DNA of 62,878 nucleotides. Source: Bryobacterales bacterium (GTDB lineage: Bacteria > Acidobacteriota > Terriglobia > Bryobacterales > UBA6623). The stretch is from contig JAJDZN010000329.1 in NCBI GenBank assembly GCA_022824585.1, positions 1 through 62,878 on the forward strand. The letters are read 5' to 3'. Each line of letters begins with the position of its first letter. Position 1 is the first letter of the stretch. Made by a program: the position numbers and the translations under genes. Below, piece after piece: positions 17,801 to 26,060 of this stretch. Under the pieces are notes generated by a model. It was given only the letters and a program-made list of their open reading frames with translations, was not told where the DNA came from and searched no databases.

Positions 17801-18337
17801 ACCACGACGTCGCTCGAAAAGGTGGACAACGGCCGTAGGGTGTCGGTCTGCGGCGTGCTGCACAGTGTCCAGCGCCGCAGGAACAAGGAAGGCCGCCCTT
17901 GGGCATCGGCGGTCTTGGAAGACCGGGACGGCAGCGTCGAATTGCTCGTGTTCGCCAATCAGTTCGAAGGCTTGGAAGAGAGGCTGGTCCAGGATCAGCC
18001 CGTGCTTGTGACCGGCTCCGTGCGCGCCGAGGAGAGCTCCGGACGACGCGTGTCGGTTGAGGAAGTCACGCTGCTCAAGAACGCCCGCGCCCTGCAGCCT
18101 GAGCACGCCTACGTATCGCTGACATTGCGTAGCGATCGCGAGGTCGGCTCCGTGGCGAGGCGCCTCCAGGAGTTGGTCGATGGCCATCCCGGACAGACCA
18201 ATCTCAGCCTTCGCTTGGAGCGGCCGAGCCAGTACGTGGTGGTGCTGGACATCGACGCACGCGTCAATCCGAGCCGCAAGTTCCGAGAGCAGGTCGAAGG
18301 ATTGTGCGGCCACGATGCTCTGGAGTTCCGCAGCTAG
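14870..18337 (+). CDS. dnaE: DNA polymerase III alpha subunit
   Basis: The 1155-residue protein is the replicative polymerase catalytic subunit. The N-terminal PHP domain runs about 1-275, beginning FVHLHCHTDYSLLDG. The palm domain has GPGRGSAAGSLVAFAM and the catalytic MPDVDIDFCMN, with the third Asp expected later. Fingers and beta-binding regions follow, then an HhH region and a C-terminal OB-fold (about 975-1060, VSVCGVLHSVQ). The PHP ligand set looks complete (HxH, TDHGN, GCEIY, YHHLLLL, NDAHY), unlike E. coli, which has lost several. Start ATG 14870 is used rather than TTG 14852 because the family begins at FVHLHxH. Confidence 0.96.
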   Translation: MAQPFVHLHCHTDYSLLDGACHIPRLMKVAAQREWPAVAITDHGNLFGAVNFYSAAKKAGIKPIIGCEIYTVAGDHRQHDASMRYHHLLLLCKNETGYRNLIDLVSTAYTEGFYYKPRISKDLLARYAEGLVCLSACLRGDLQETLLQQGYEQGRRLAYEYQDIFGKENFFLEIQDHGLELDKKLIPLQLRLARETGIPLVATNDAHYLTREDAGAHEALLCVQTGKTLSDENRMRFETQEFYLKSREEMAALFDGDQGPLDRTWEIAQMCDLTLKPIADPFPKFDVPAEHTIDTYFEYVARQGFEMRRARLEALQAKGLLRRPLQEYAERLDYEIKVIQQMQYSGYFLIVWDFIRVARQRKIPVGPGRGSAAGSLVAFAMSITDIDPLQYGLLFERFLNIERKSMPDVDIDFCMNRRGEVIQYVTEKYGREQVSQIITFNTMATKAAIKDVGRVMDLSFGQVDRLTKMVPNVLKITLDQAIEQEPKLRSAMAEDERVNKVIQTAKRLEGVARNPSVHAAGVVIAPQPLKSLIPIYKTNRDEIVTQYDMNSLEAMGLLKMDFLGLTTLTIIEDAFGWIEKRTGKRPTQDSIPLDDAETYKLFSEGLTSGVFQFESKGMRDICRRYKPERLEDLCALNALYRPGPIQGGMIPDFIDRKHGRKPVSYLLPEIEPLLKETYGVIVYQEQVMQIANVVAGYSLGEADLLRRAMGKKKAEVMAEHRAKFLGGASERGFPEGVSSKLFDLMEQFAGYGFNKSHSAAYGFLAYITAYLKTHHTVEFMAALLTAELHNADKVRLYLNECRDMGIRILPPDIGASFWDFTPAGDKEIRFGLGAIKNVGKGAVESVIEVRRSRDSGFKSLFDFCKAADWSKINKRMVESAIKAGAMDSLGGHRAQMLAGLDTMIESGQRARRDEELGQGSLFGGAAAGDEGKLASLPDVEEWSATERLACEKEMLGFYVTGHPLDSFEEAVEEVGTHTTTSLEKVDNGRRVSVCGVLHSVQRRRNKEGRPWASAVLEDRDGSVELLVFANQFEGLEERLVQDQPVLVTGSVRAEESSGRRVSVEEVTLLKNARALQPEHAYVSLTLRSDREVGSVARRLQELVDGHPGQTNLSLRLERPSQYVVVLDIDARVNPSRKFREQVEGLCGHDALEFRS

Positions 18338-18404
18338 GCCGGGCGAATCGGCACCTCGCGCCCGCTTGTGCGTAGGGGGCTAGAATGAATTTTTGGAGTT
18401 CGCA

Positions 18405-19703
18405 ATGAAGTTCATATCCGTATTGACGTTGGCGGTCGCTGCGCTGCCCGTCGGCGCCAGCGATGCGGTCACCTTTCACCGCGACGTGGAGCCGGTGCTG
18501 CAAGCCAACTGCCAGCAGTGCCACCGTCCCGGCGAGGCCGCGCCGATGTCGTTTCTCACCTACGAGGAGACTCGCCCCTGGGCCCGGGCCATCCACGAGG
18601 CTGTGGCGTTAGACCGGATGCCGCCGTGGTTCGCCGACCCGCGGTTCGGCGAGTGGTCGAACGCCCACGTGCTCAGCGCCGAGGAGAAGCGCGTCCTGAT
18701 CGAATGGGCCGAGACCGGGGCCGAGCGCGGAGATCCCTCCGACGCTCCCGCTCCCCTTGAATTCGTCGACGGCTGGAACATCGGCGAACCGGACTTCGTG
18801 CTCGCAATGCCAGAGCCGTTCCGCGTTCCGGCTGAGGGCACGATTGACTACCAATACTTGGTGCTACCGACAGACTTTGAAGAGGACAAGTGGGTTGTCG
18901 CCGCGGAGGTTCGTCCCGGCAACCGAGCGGTGGTGCACCACGTGCTCGCGTTCATCCGCCCCAAGGGGTCGCATTGGCTGGAAGGGGCCGAGCCTGGCAA
19001 GATATTCGTGCCGGGACCGACCAGCAAAGAGCAGCGCAAGCGGGAGCACGACGAATATCGCGACATTCTGGCCGGATTCGCGCCCGGCACCGAGGCGGTG
19101 TCCTACGAGGGGACGGATCACGCGAAGTTGCTGCCCGCCGGTGCCGACGTTGTCTTCCAGCTGCATTACACCGCTTCGGGCAAGCAGGAGCTTGATCGCA
19201 GCAGTGTCGGGCTGCGTTTCCTCGACGCGCCTCCGGCCAAGCGCGTTCTGACGATGATGGCTTCCAACAACAAGTTCGTGATTCCCCCGGGCGCCGCCGC
19301 CCATCCGGTGACGTCGAAGTGGGTTCTCGGCCAGGACACCGAGCTCACCGCCGTGATGCCGCACATGCACCTGCGGGGGGACGATTTCCGGTTCGAGTTG
19401 CGCTACCCGGGTGGCCGCAGCGAGACCCTGCTGAGCGTGCCGAAGTATGACTTTGACTGGCAGTACTTCTATTACCTCAAGCAGCCGATGCTACTGCCGG
19501 CGGGCACGGCCATCGAGTGCTTCGCGCACTTCGACAATTCGCCGAACAACCCGGACAATCCCGACCCCTCGGCCGAGGTTCGCTGGGGCGACCAGAGCTG
19601 GGAGGAAATGATGATCGGGTTCTTCGAGATCGCCATCGAATCGGACGCGAGCCTGCAGCCGTACCTAACCCAGGGAAAGCAGGCGCGGTCCAGCGGCGAC
19701 TGA
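18405..19703 (+). CDS. Secreted heme c / copper type II monooxygenase-like protein
   Basis: The 432-residue protein has a signal peptide (MKFISVLTLAVAALPVGASDA), then a cytochrome-c-like module with one CxxCH heme site (CQQCHRPGEAAPMSF) at about 36-50. The rest resembles the two-domain copper monooxygenase (PHM) fold: VVHHVLAFIRPKG offers a His pair, FQLHYTASG one His, and MPHMHLRGDDF a His-x-His pair. That is the ligand pattern for two copper centres, but the substrate is unknown. GGAG at 18395-18398, 6 nt before ATG 18405, fixes the start. The next gene carries a related heme module, so they may work together in the periplasm. Confidence 0.8.
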   Translation: MKFISVLTLAVAALPVGASDAVTFHRDVEPVLQANCQQCHRPGEAAPMSFLTYEETRPWARAIHEAVALDRMPPWFADPRFGEWSNAHVLSAEEKRVLIEWAETGAERGDPSDAPAPLEFVDGWNIGEPDFVLAMPEPFRVPAEGTIDYQYLVLPTDFEEDKWVVAAEVRPGNRAVVHHVLAFIRPKGSHWLEGAEPGKIFVPGPTSKEQRKREHDEYRDILAGFAPGTEAVSYEGTDHAKLLPAGADVVFQLHYTASGKQELDRSSVGLRFLDAPPAKRVLTMMASNNKFVIPPGAAAHPVTSKWVLGQDTELTAVMPHMHLRGDDFRFELRYPGGRSETLLSVPKYDFDWQYFYYLKQPMLLPAGTAIECFAHFDNSPNNPDNPDPSAEVRWGDQSWEEMMIGFFEIAIESDASLQPYLTQGKQARSSGD

Positions 19704-19727
19704 TTCCGGCCTTGGAGTAGGGCCGCG

Positions 19728-20498
19728 GTGCCGCGCGCGTGCCGAGACGGCCGGATTCGCCGGCGCTGGTGTGCGCGCCTTGTAGCCCTCGCTTGTGCGT
19801 TTCTGGCGCTGGCTTGGTTTTCGAGGGCTGGCCTGGCGCACGAAGCCATCAGCACGGAGCTGACTTGGACGCGCGATGTGTCGCGCGTCTTCCACAACCG
19901 CTGCTCAGGTTGTCACCGCGCGGGCGGGGCGGCGCCGATGTCGCTGACCACCTATGCCGAGGTGCGCCCCTGGGCCAAGGCGATCAAGCACCAGGTATTG
20001 ACCCGCCGCATGCCGCCCTGGGGCGCCGTGAAAGGGTTTGGCGCCTTCCGCAACGACCGCAGCCTGTCCTTGCCTGAGATCGCCCTCATCTCCAGCTGGG
20101 TCGAGGGCGGTGCGCCGGAGGGCGATCGCGAGTTTGCGACGCCGTTCCACGCCCACGACGGCGACGAGGCCGAGCGGCAAGCGGGCCGCATGCGGGTGCG
20201 CGGCGCGCATGTGCTGAAGCGGCCGATACTCGCGGCGGGCGTCAGCGTCGGCGCCTCTGTCAGGGTCCCATGGCTGCAGGTCAGCGCGCACCGGCCGGAC
20301 GGGAGCGTCGAACACTTGCTGTGGCTGCGCGAGCCCCGGCCGCCAGGGATGCTGGACTACTGGTTCCTGCGGCCGTTGGCGCTGCCGGCGGGCACGCGGC
20401 TGGTGTGCCAGCCGGGGAGCGCTCAGGTGGACGTTAGGTTTGCCGATGAACAGGCTGTTTCGGGTCGCCCGGGCGGCCAGCCTCTGCCTGCTGAGTGA
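19728..20498 (+). CDS. Cytochrome-c-like secreted protein, short paralogue
   Basis: The 256-residue protein has an Arg-rich start and a hydrophobic signal (LVALACAFLALAWF), then a heme module with CSGCHRAGGAAPMSL, closely matching the upstream gene in both motif and following residues (TYAEVRPWAKAI compared with TYEETRPWARAI). After the heme part it continues only about 110 residues, without the His-rich copper motifs. It therefore looks like a paralogue that never had, or has lost, the catalytic half. It lies 24 nt downstream and is likely co-transcribed. The GTG start at 19728 is uncertain. Confidence 0.7.
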   Translation: MPRACRDGRIRRRWCARLVALACAFLALAWFSRAGLAHEAISTELTWTRDVSRVFHNRCSGCHRAGGAAPMSLTTYAEVRPWAKAIKHQVLTRRMPPWGAVKGFGAFRNDRSLSLPEIALISSWVEGGAPEGDREFATPFHAHDGDEAERQAGRMRVRGAHVLKRPILAAGVSVGASVRVPWLQVSAHRPDGSVEHLLWLREPRPPGMLDYWFLRPLALPAGTRLVCQPGSAQVDVRFADEQAVSGRPGGQPLPAE

Positions 20499-20558
20499 TC
20501 TGGCCGGCAACGGCCGCGCGGCGTCCGTGCCGGTTGCGAACGCTGGGCGTGGGACCCT

Positions 20559-20930
20559 TCAGCCCCGTTCGACGGCCATTCCCGCAGCTTTCCAGGCGCG
20601 CCAGCCCCCGGCGAGCGAGTAGACGTTCCGATAGCCCATCCGCTGCAGAGCGTCGGCGGCCAGCGCCGAGCGGTAGCCTCCTCCGCAATAGAGCACGATC
20701 TTGGCGTCCAGATCAGGGATCGCCGCTTCGATGTCGCGCTCAATGATGCCTTTGCCAATATGGCGGGCGCCAGCCGCATGCGCGGCATTCCATTCCGATT
20801 CCTCGCGCGTGTCGACCAGCGCGAACTGGCTCCCGGCCGCGATGTCGCCGGCGACTTCACCTACTGTGATTTCGTGGATGCGAGCCTTGGCGTCATTGAC
20901 CAAGGCGAGGAACCTCTCGGAATGTTGCAC
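20559..20930 (-). CDS. Rhodanese-like sulfurtransferase
   Basis: The 123-residue single-domain rhodanese has the sequence FALVDTREESEWNAAHAAGARHIGKG and the active-site loop YCGGGYRSALAA, with the catalytic Cys, followed by AGGWRAWKAAGM, all typical. It would move sulfane sulfur from a donor to an acceptor thiol in the cytoplasm. It lies 17 nt after the ferredoxin gene on the same strand, so the two are probably one operon, perhaps linked to sulfur or Fe-S handling. The N-terminus has about 15 residues before the fold begins. Confidence 0.9.
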   Translation of the reverse strand: MQHSERFLALVNDAKARIHEITVGEVAGDIAAGSQFALVDTREESEWNAAHAAGARHIGKGIIERDIEAAIPDLDAKIVLYCGGGYRSALAADALQRMGYRNVYSLAGGWRAWKAAGMAVERG

Positions 20931-20947
20931 GCGCTGCCGGACCGGAC

Positions 20948-21445
20948 CTAGAACTCGTACGTTACCCCGAGCTTGGATTCGACTTCCGCCACGGGCACCA
21001 TGTCAATCGCGTCCCACGGGCAGCCGTCAAGGAACGTGCCGTCGGGGCCCTTCGAGATGCACTGCTTGCAGCCGATGCAGGTCTGGCCGTCGACCTCGAT
21101 CCGCCCGAATGGGGGGTGGTCTTCGTCGGGTATCCAGTACATGCACTCGTCCACCGGACAGTAGTTGATGCAAACCGGCGATCCGGCGCAGCCGGTGCAG
21201 TTCTCGTTGGTGACGGCGAGGATCGCGGGCTTCTTCTTGCGGTTGCCCGTCATCCCGCCCTCCGACCACGGCCAGCACTTCTCGTGCGGGGCGTCCAGTG
21301 GCTCCAGCGCGGCGATGCGCGCTGCCTCTTCCCGGGCCTTGCGGCGCCGCTCCTCGGCCGCGGCCTTGCGGCGGTCGGCGGCGCCCGCCGCGGCGGCCTT
21401 GGGCGGGGCAGTCTTGGTCGGATCTTGGCTGGGCTCGTCTGGCAT
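20948..21445 (-). CDS. Ferredoxin with two 4Fe-4S clusters and a charged N-terminal tail
   Basis: The C-terminal 100 residues form a bacterial-type two-cluster ferredoxin. Cluster Cys sets are CTGCAGSPVCINYCP and CIGCKQC...DGCPW. The first 64 residues are Ala/Lys/Arg/Glu-rich and low in complexity. Two starts are possible: ATG 21445 (165 residues) without a Shine-Dalgarno, and ATG 21253 (101 residues), which has GGAGG five nt in front. The shorter one may be the real start; I list the longer so that nothing is lost. The protein is an electron carrier. Its partner is unknown, though a rhodanese follows in the same direction. Confidence 0.75.
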   Translation of the reverse strand: MPDEPSQDPTKTAPPKAAAAGAADRRKAAAEERRRKAREEAARIAALEPLDAPHEKCWPWSEGGMTGNRKKKPAILAVTNENCTGCAGSPVCINYCPVDECMYWIPDEDHPPFGRIEVDGQTCIGCKQCISKGPDGTFLDGCPWDAIDMVPVAEVESKLGVTYEF

Positions 21446-21551
21446 GGCGCTGTCGGGGCTTGAGTCCCTACTATAGCGCGCTTCCGAACGCCACTTCGGC
21501 GTGGCGGCACAGGCCTGGGCGATGCGCCAAACTGTAGGGCGGACCCGGGCT

Positions 21552-22682
21552 GTGACAGGTCGATTCGAGATCGTGGCCGAATGCCCCCACACCCGGGCGC
21601 GGGCCGGGGTGCTGCACACCAAGCACGGGCCGATCGAAACGCCCGTCTTCATGCCGGTGGGCACGCAGGGGAGCGTCAAGGGGCTGACGCCGCAGCAGCT
21701 TGAGCAAGATCTGCAGGCTCGCATGGTGCTGGCCAACACATACCACCTGTGGCTGCGCCCCGGACAGAGCACCGTGCGCGCCGCGGGCGGATTGCACCAG
21801 TTCATGGGCTGGAAGGGCGGAATTCTCACAGACTCTGGCGGGTACCAGGTCTTCAGCCTGGCCAAGCTGCGCCGCATCCGAGACGGGGGCATCGAGTTCC
21901 GGTCGCATCTTGACGGCGAGCAGCGCTTCTTGACTCCCGAGCTGGCCGTTGACATCCAAACCGACCTCGGCAGCGACGTGATGATGGTCTTGGACGAATG
22001 CACGCCGTATCCCTGCGGAGAAGCGGATGCCCGCGCCTCCATGGAACTGACGCTGGGCTGGGCGGCCCGGTCGTTCGCGCACTACAGGCAGGCCGCGAAC
22101 GAAGCCCCCGGCATGCTGTTCCCGATCGTTCAGGGATCCACGTATGCCGGGCTCCGCCGCGAATGCGCGCGGCGACTGGTGGAGTTGGATGCGCCCGGCT
22201 ATGCGGTTGGGGGCCTGTCCGTCGGCGAGCCCCGGCCGCTCAGCTACGAGGTGACGGCCTCGTGCGAGCCGGAGCTGCCCCGGCACAAGCCGCGCTACGC
22301 GATGGGCGTGGGCATGCCGCACGAGATTGGCGAGTACGTCGAGCTCGGTATCGACATGATGGATTGCGTGCTTCCGACGCGCAACGCGCGCAACGGCTGC
22401 CTGTTCACCTCGCGCGGGAAGCTCATGATCAAGAACGCGATCCACGCGCAGTCCCACGTGCCGATCGATGAGGGCTGCCGCTGCTACACTTGCCGCAATT
22501 TCACGCGCGCCTATCTCCGCCACCTCTTTCTGTCTAGGGAGATGCTCTACGGCACCTTGGCCACGCTGCACAATCTCTGGCTGTATCTTGACAGGATGCG
22601 CCAAATCCGGCAAGCTATCATTGAAGGGAGCTTGCCGCGTTGTTTGCGGCAGTTCTCGGCAAGCCCGGAAGACGGCAGCTGA
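21552..22682 (+). CDS. tgt: tRNA-guanine(34) transglycosylase
   Basis: The enzyme swaps guanine for preQ1 at the wobble base of GUN-anticodon tRNAs. ETPVFMPVGTQGSVK and LTDSGGYQVFSL (with the general acid/base Asp) are diagnostic, as is DECTPYP with the nucleophile Asp. Near the C-terminus CRCYTCRNFTRAYLRHL supplies the Cys3His zinc site. The frame is open from GTG 21501; I choose GTG 21552, which gives a normal 376-residue protein beginning TGRFEIVAE, the usual family start, with AGGGCGGA 8 nt before it. It precedes yajC-secD-secF, as it does in many genomes. Confidence 0.92.
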   Translation: MTGRFEIVAECPHTRARAGVLHTKHGPIETPVFMPVGTQGSVKGLTPQQLEQDLQARMVLANTYHLWLRPGQSTVRAAGGLHQFMGWKGGILTDSGGYQVFSLAKLRRIRDGGIEFRSHLDGEQRFLTPELAVDIQTDLGSDVMMVLDECTPYPCGEADARASMELTLGWAARSFAHYRQAANEAPGMLFPIVQGSTYAGLRRECARRLVELDAPGYAVGGLSVGEPRPLSYEVTASCEPELPRHKPRYAMGVGMPHEIGEYVELGIDMMDCVLPTRNARNGCLFTSRGKLMIKNAIHAQSHVPIDEGCRCYTCRNFTRAYLRHLFLSREMLYGTLATLHNLWLYLDRMRQIRQAIIEGSLPRCLRQFSASPEDGS

Positions 22683-22794
22683 CCAAGCCGTGGATCCGGC
22701 CTGTGCGCCCCAGCACCTACCTGCATTTTCGCTATAGTGGATAGTCGCGCCGAGTGTCGAGCGCGGCCGCCCGCTCACCGTCCGACCGATCCCA

Positions 22795-23130
22795 GTGCAC
22801 CTGCTCCCCGCGGAACTGCTCGCCTCGTGGCAACCCTCGCCTGCACTGCTGCTCCAGCAGTCCGGGTTCGGGTCCCTGATGCCCATCCTGCTGATGGTCG
22901 TCATCTTCGTCGTGCTGGTGATCCTGCCGGCCCGCAAGCGCCAGAAGAAGCTGGACGAGATGCTGGCCAACTTGTCAACAGGGGACAAGGTCGTCACCAA
23001 CGGCGGACTCACGGGCACGGTCGTAGGCTTGGGCGAGGGCCGCGTGACGCTGCGGATTCCCCCGGATGGCCTCAAGCTCGAGTTCGCCCGCACCGCGGTG
23101 GTCGGCATGGCGGAGAAGACCGACAGCTAG
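22795..23130 (+). CDS. yajC: Preprotein translocase accessory subunit YajC
   Basis: The 111-residue protein has one membrane helix (about 28-47, LMPILLMVVIFVVLVILPA), then the signature RKRQKKLDEMLANLSTGDKVVTNGG and a small beta domain. YajC binds SecDF and YidC at the inner membrane. The start is GTG 22795. Its neighbours confirm the call: secD starts 24 nt after the stop. A TATAGT lies upstream at about 22733, but no convincing -35 partner was found. Confidence 0.93.
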   Translation: MHLLPAELLASWQPSPALLLQQSGFGSLMPILLMVVIFVVLVILPARKRQKKLDEMLANLSTGDKVVTNGGLTGTVVGLGEGRVTLRIPPDGLKLEFARTAVVGMAEKTDS

Positions 23131-23154
23131 GGCCGGTCGTAACGAAGGGTCGAG

Positions 23155-24771
23155 ATGAAAAGCCGCTTCGGACTCAAGATCGCCATCGTGATGGCGGTAT
23201 TTCTGCTCTGCTTCTGGCGCGTGATTGGCTTCTCGCCGAGCTTGGATGCGGTCAAGCAGAACTTGTCGGACAACATCGCGCTCGGGCTGGATCTCAAGGG
23301 CGGCACCCATCTGATCCTGCAGGTGCAAGTCCAGGACGCCCTCAAGTCCGAGGCTGACCAGACCATCGATCGACTCAGGACGCGGCTGGCGCGAGCCGAT
23401 ATCTCCTACACGGGCATTCGCCGCAACGATCCCGGCTCCATCGAGGACGCGGATTCGATCGAGATCCAATTGGAAGGCACGCCCACCGACCGCGTCAGCG
23501 ACGTCCGGGCAATCCTCGACGAAGAGGCGCCCAGCTGGCTTTCAGCTTCGTCCGGCAGCAGCTCGTTCGCGCTAACGCTGCGGCCCAGCGAGCTGCTGCG
23601 GCTGAAAGCGGAGACCTTGCAGCAGTCGATGTCGACGATCGAAAACCGCATCAACGGCTTGGGGTTGACCGAGCCGGTGATCCAGCAGCACGGCCGCGCC
23701 GAGGCCGAGCACGAGATCTTGGTGCAGCTTCCGGGCGTCAGCGACCCGGCGCGGGTGATGAACTTGCTGCAAATGTCGGCGCAGCTGGAGATCACGAAAG
23801 AAATCGGGGGCCCCTACGGCTCGCCCGAGGCGGCCCGCTCGCAGAACAACGGCATCCTGCCGGCCAATAGCGAGCTGGCGCACTACACGGACCGCGGTCG
23901 CAACGAGTGGTACTTGTTGGAGCGCAACCCCATCGTGACCGGCCGCGACCTGCGCGGCGCCACCGCCGGAAGGGACACCCAGAATCCCGGCGCCTGGCAG
24001 GTCTCGTTCAGCCTCTCGCGCCAGGCCGGGCAGCGCTTCGGAATCTTCACCGCGGCCAATATCGGACAGAATCTGGCGGTTGTCCTCGACAACCGCATTC
24101 AAAGCGTGGCGTCGATCGAGTCACGCATCGAGTCCGAGGGCGTCATCAACAACATCGACTCGCAAACCGAGGCGCTGGACCTGGCGCTGGTCTTGCGCGC
24201 CGGCGCGCTTCCGGCCTCGGTGGTCTACCTCGAGGAGCGCACCGTGGGCGCGTCCCTGGGAGCGGATTCGATCCGCCAGGGGGTGCGCAGCGCCATGTAC
24301 GGCGTGGCGATCATCGTCCTGATGATGCTGGTCTACTACAAGTCGGCCGGGATCAACGCGAACGTCGCGCTGTTCTTCAACCTGCTGATCCTGCTGGCCG
24401 TGCTCAGCGCCTTCGGCTTCACGCTGACGCTGCCGGGAATCGCGGGCATCATCCTGACGATTGGCATGGCCGTGGACGCCAACGTGTTGATCTTCGAGCG
24501 CATCCGGGAGGAACTGCGCGAGGGCAAGGCGGTCGTCGCCGCGTTGAACGCCGGCTTCGGCAAGGCTTTCCTGACCATCATCGACACCAACCTGACCACG
24601 ATCATCGCGGCGGCCTTCCTGTTCCTGTTCGGGCGCGGGCCCGTGCGCGGCTTCGCCGTCACGCTGGCGATCGGCCTGCTTGCCAACCTGTTCACCTCGG
24701 TGTTCGTATCGCGGCTGATCTTCGACCTCACGCTGTGGCGCAAGCAGCAGGTCAAGGAGATAAGCATATAG
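23155..24771 (+). CDS. secD: Protein translocase subunit SecD
   Basis: The 538-residue membrane protein uses the proton gradient to pull secreted proteins through the SecYEG channel. The N-terminal helix is followed by ALGLDLKGGTHLILQV, the SecD signature. A large periplasmic region (about 60-360) includes the P1 base and head. Five membrane helices follow from about residue 375, with TLPGIAGIILTIGMAVDANVLIFERIREELREG, which holds the conserved D of the proton pathway. Length is normal. It lies between yajC and secF. Confidence 0.95.
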   Translation: MKSRFGLKIAIVMAVFLLCFWRVIGFSPSLDAVKQNLSDNIALGLDLKGGTHLILQVQVQDALKSEADQTIDRLRTRLARADISYTGIRRNDPGSIEDADSIEIQLEGTPTDRVSDVRAILDEEAPSWLSASSGSSSFALTLRPSELLRLKAETLQQSMSTIENRINGLGLTEPVIQQHGRAEAEHEILVQLPGVSDPARVMNLLQMSAQLEITKEIGGPYGSPEAARSQNNGILPANSELAHYTDRGRNEWYLLERNPIVTGRDLRGATAGRDTQNPGAWQVSFSLSRQAGQRFGIFTAANIGQNLAVVLDNRIQSVASIESRIESEGVINNIDSQTEALDLALVLRAGALPASVVYLEERTVGASLGADSIRQGVRSAMYGVAIIVLMMLVYYKSAGINANVALFFNLLILLAVLSAFGFTLTLPGIAGIILTIGMAVDANVLIFERIREELREGKAVVAALNAGFGKAFLTIIDTNLTTIIAAAFLFLFGRGPVRGFAVTLAIGLLANLFTSVFVSRLIFDLTLWRKQQVKEISI

Positions 24772-24844
24772 GGCGCCGGGAACTTCGCGGCCCGGGCCGG
24801 TGTCTAGGGGGAACCGGGGCCGGCCGCAGCGCAGAGTACGTGTC

Positions 24845-26026
24845 ATGCAACTGATCGGCCAGACCAACATCGACTTCTTGGGTCGCCGCAACATCTTCAT
24901 CGGCCTGTCCCTCGTCCTGCTGCTGGCGGGCGCGGCCAGCGCCGTGATCCATGGCGGCCTCAAGTTCGGGATCGACTTCAAGGGCGGCACGCTCGTGTAC
25001 GCGAAGTTCCTAGAGGAGCCGGATCCGGAGCGCATCCGCGCCGTGCTGCAGGGCAAAGGGCTGAGCGTGGCCACGCTGCAGCCGTTCCAGGACAGCGGAG
25101 ACAGCCACGAGCTCAAGATCGACTTGGATCTGGCCGGCGAGGTGGTCGAGACCTCCGGCAAGTCGCAGGTGATCGAGACCCTGCGCGAGATCTATCCCAT
25201 CGCCGGGGGCAAGCTGGATTTCAACAACGCCAGTTCCGACGCGCTGGGCCAGCGGCTGATGGCGAGCCCGGCCCTCCGCGACGCCGGCCACAGCAGCCAG
25301 GAGCTGGTCAGCGCGGCCGAGGCGCTCGTTGCCTGGCGCGACCAGGCGCCGCGCTCGGGCCTGGTGCGCGACTCCTCGGAGTTCGACGCGGTTCCGGGCG
25401 TGCCCCAAAGCGTCCTCTCCGCCGTGAAGCAGGAAACGGAGCTGGGAGCGTTCCATATCGGCGGAGTTGAGGTCGTTGGGCCGAAAATCGGGGCGGAATT
25501 GCAGTGGCAGGCCATCAAAGCTACCCTATTCGCACTTGCGGGTATGCTAGTCTACATTGCATTCCGGTTCGAGTGGATCTACGGCGTCGCCGCCGTGATC
25601 GCCGTCTTCCATGACGTTTTTATCACTATCGGGTTCTTCTCGCTGTTCGGGCGGGAAATCGAGTTGACAGTAGTGGCAGCATTGTTGACACTAGTTGGCT
25701 ACTCGATGAATGATACGATCGTGATTTTCGACCGTGTCCGCGAGAACCGCAACGCGATCCGGAGGTCCAGCTTGACCGAACTGCTGAATCTCAGCATCAA
25801 CCAGACGCTCAGCCGCACCGTGCTGACGTCGGGCTTGACATTGATCGCTGTGGTGTGTCTGTTTGTCTTTGGGGGGGAAGTCCTGCGCAGCTTCTCGTTC
25901 GCCCTCGTGGTGGGCGTGCTGGTGGGCACTTACTCCTCGATCTTCATCGCCAGCCCGGTGCTGCTGTGGGGCCAAGGTCTGCTGACCGCGCGGGCCCCCG
26001 GCGCGCGGGCGGGACGGCGAGCTTGA
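24845..26026 (+). CDS. secF: Protein translocase subunit SecF
   Basis: The 393-residue partner of SecD begins with IDFLGRRNIFIGLSL and has GLKFGIDFKGGTLVYAKF, the matching signature in the periplasmic base. Six membrane helices follow. The conserved VVAALLTLVGYSMNDTIVIFDRVRENR segment is intact. ATG 24845 is chosen; a longer frame from 24800 adds Arg-rich residues that no SecF has. The periplasmic segment is somewhat longer than in E. coli, about residues 55-215. It lies 73 nt after secD. Confidence 0.94.
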   Translation: MQLIGQTNIDFLGRRNIFIGLSLVLLLAGAASAVIHGGLKFGIDFKGGTLVYAKFLEEPDPERIRAVLQGKGLSVATLQPFQDSGDSHELKIDLDLAGEVVETSGKSQVIETLREIYPIAGGKLDFNNASSDALGQRLMASPALRDAGHSSQELVSAAEALVAWRDQAPRSGLVRDSSEFDAVPGVPQSVLSAVKQETELGAFHIGGVEVVGPKIGAELQWQAIKATLFALAGMLVYIAFRFEWIYGVAAVIAVFHDVFITIGFFSLFGREIELTVVAALLTLVGYSMNDTIVIFDRVRENRNAIRRSSLTELLNLSINQTLSRTVLTSGLTLIAVVCLFVFGGEVLRSFSFALVVGVLVGTYSSIFIASPVLLWGQGLLTARAPGARAGRRA

Positions 26027-26060
26027 GTATGGCAAGGTATCTTGGGAGGAACTTGCAACC

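Noticed and set aside
16676..18313. A 545-codon minus-strand frame inside dnaE
   Set aside because: It lies wholly opposite a complete dnaE and its composition is a GC artefact.
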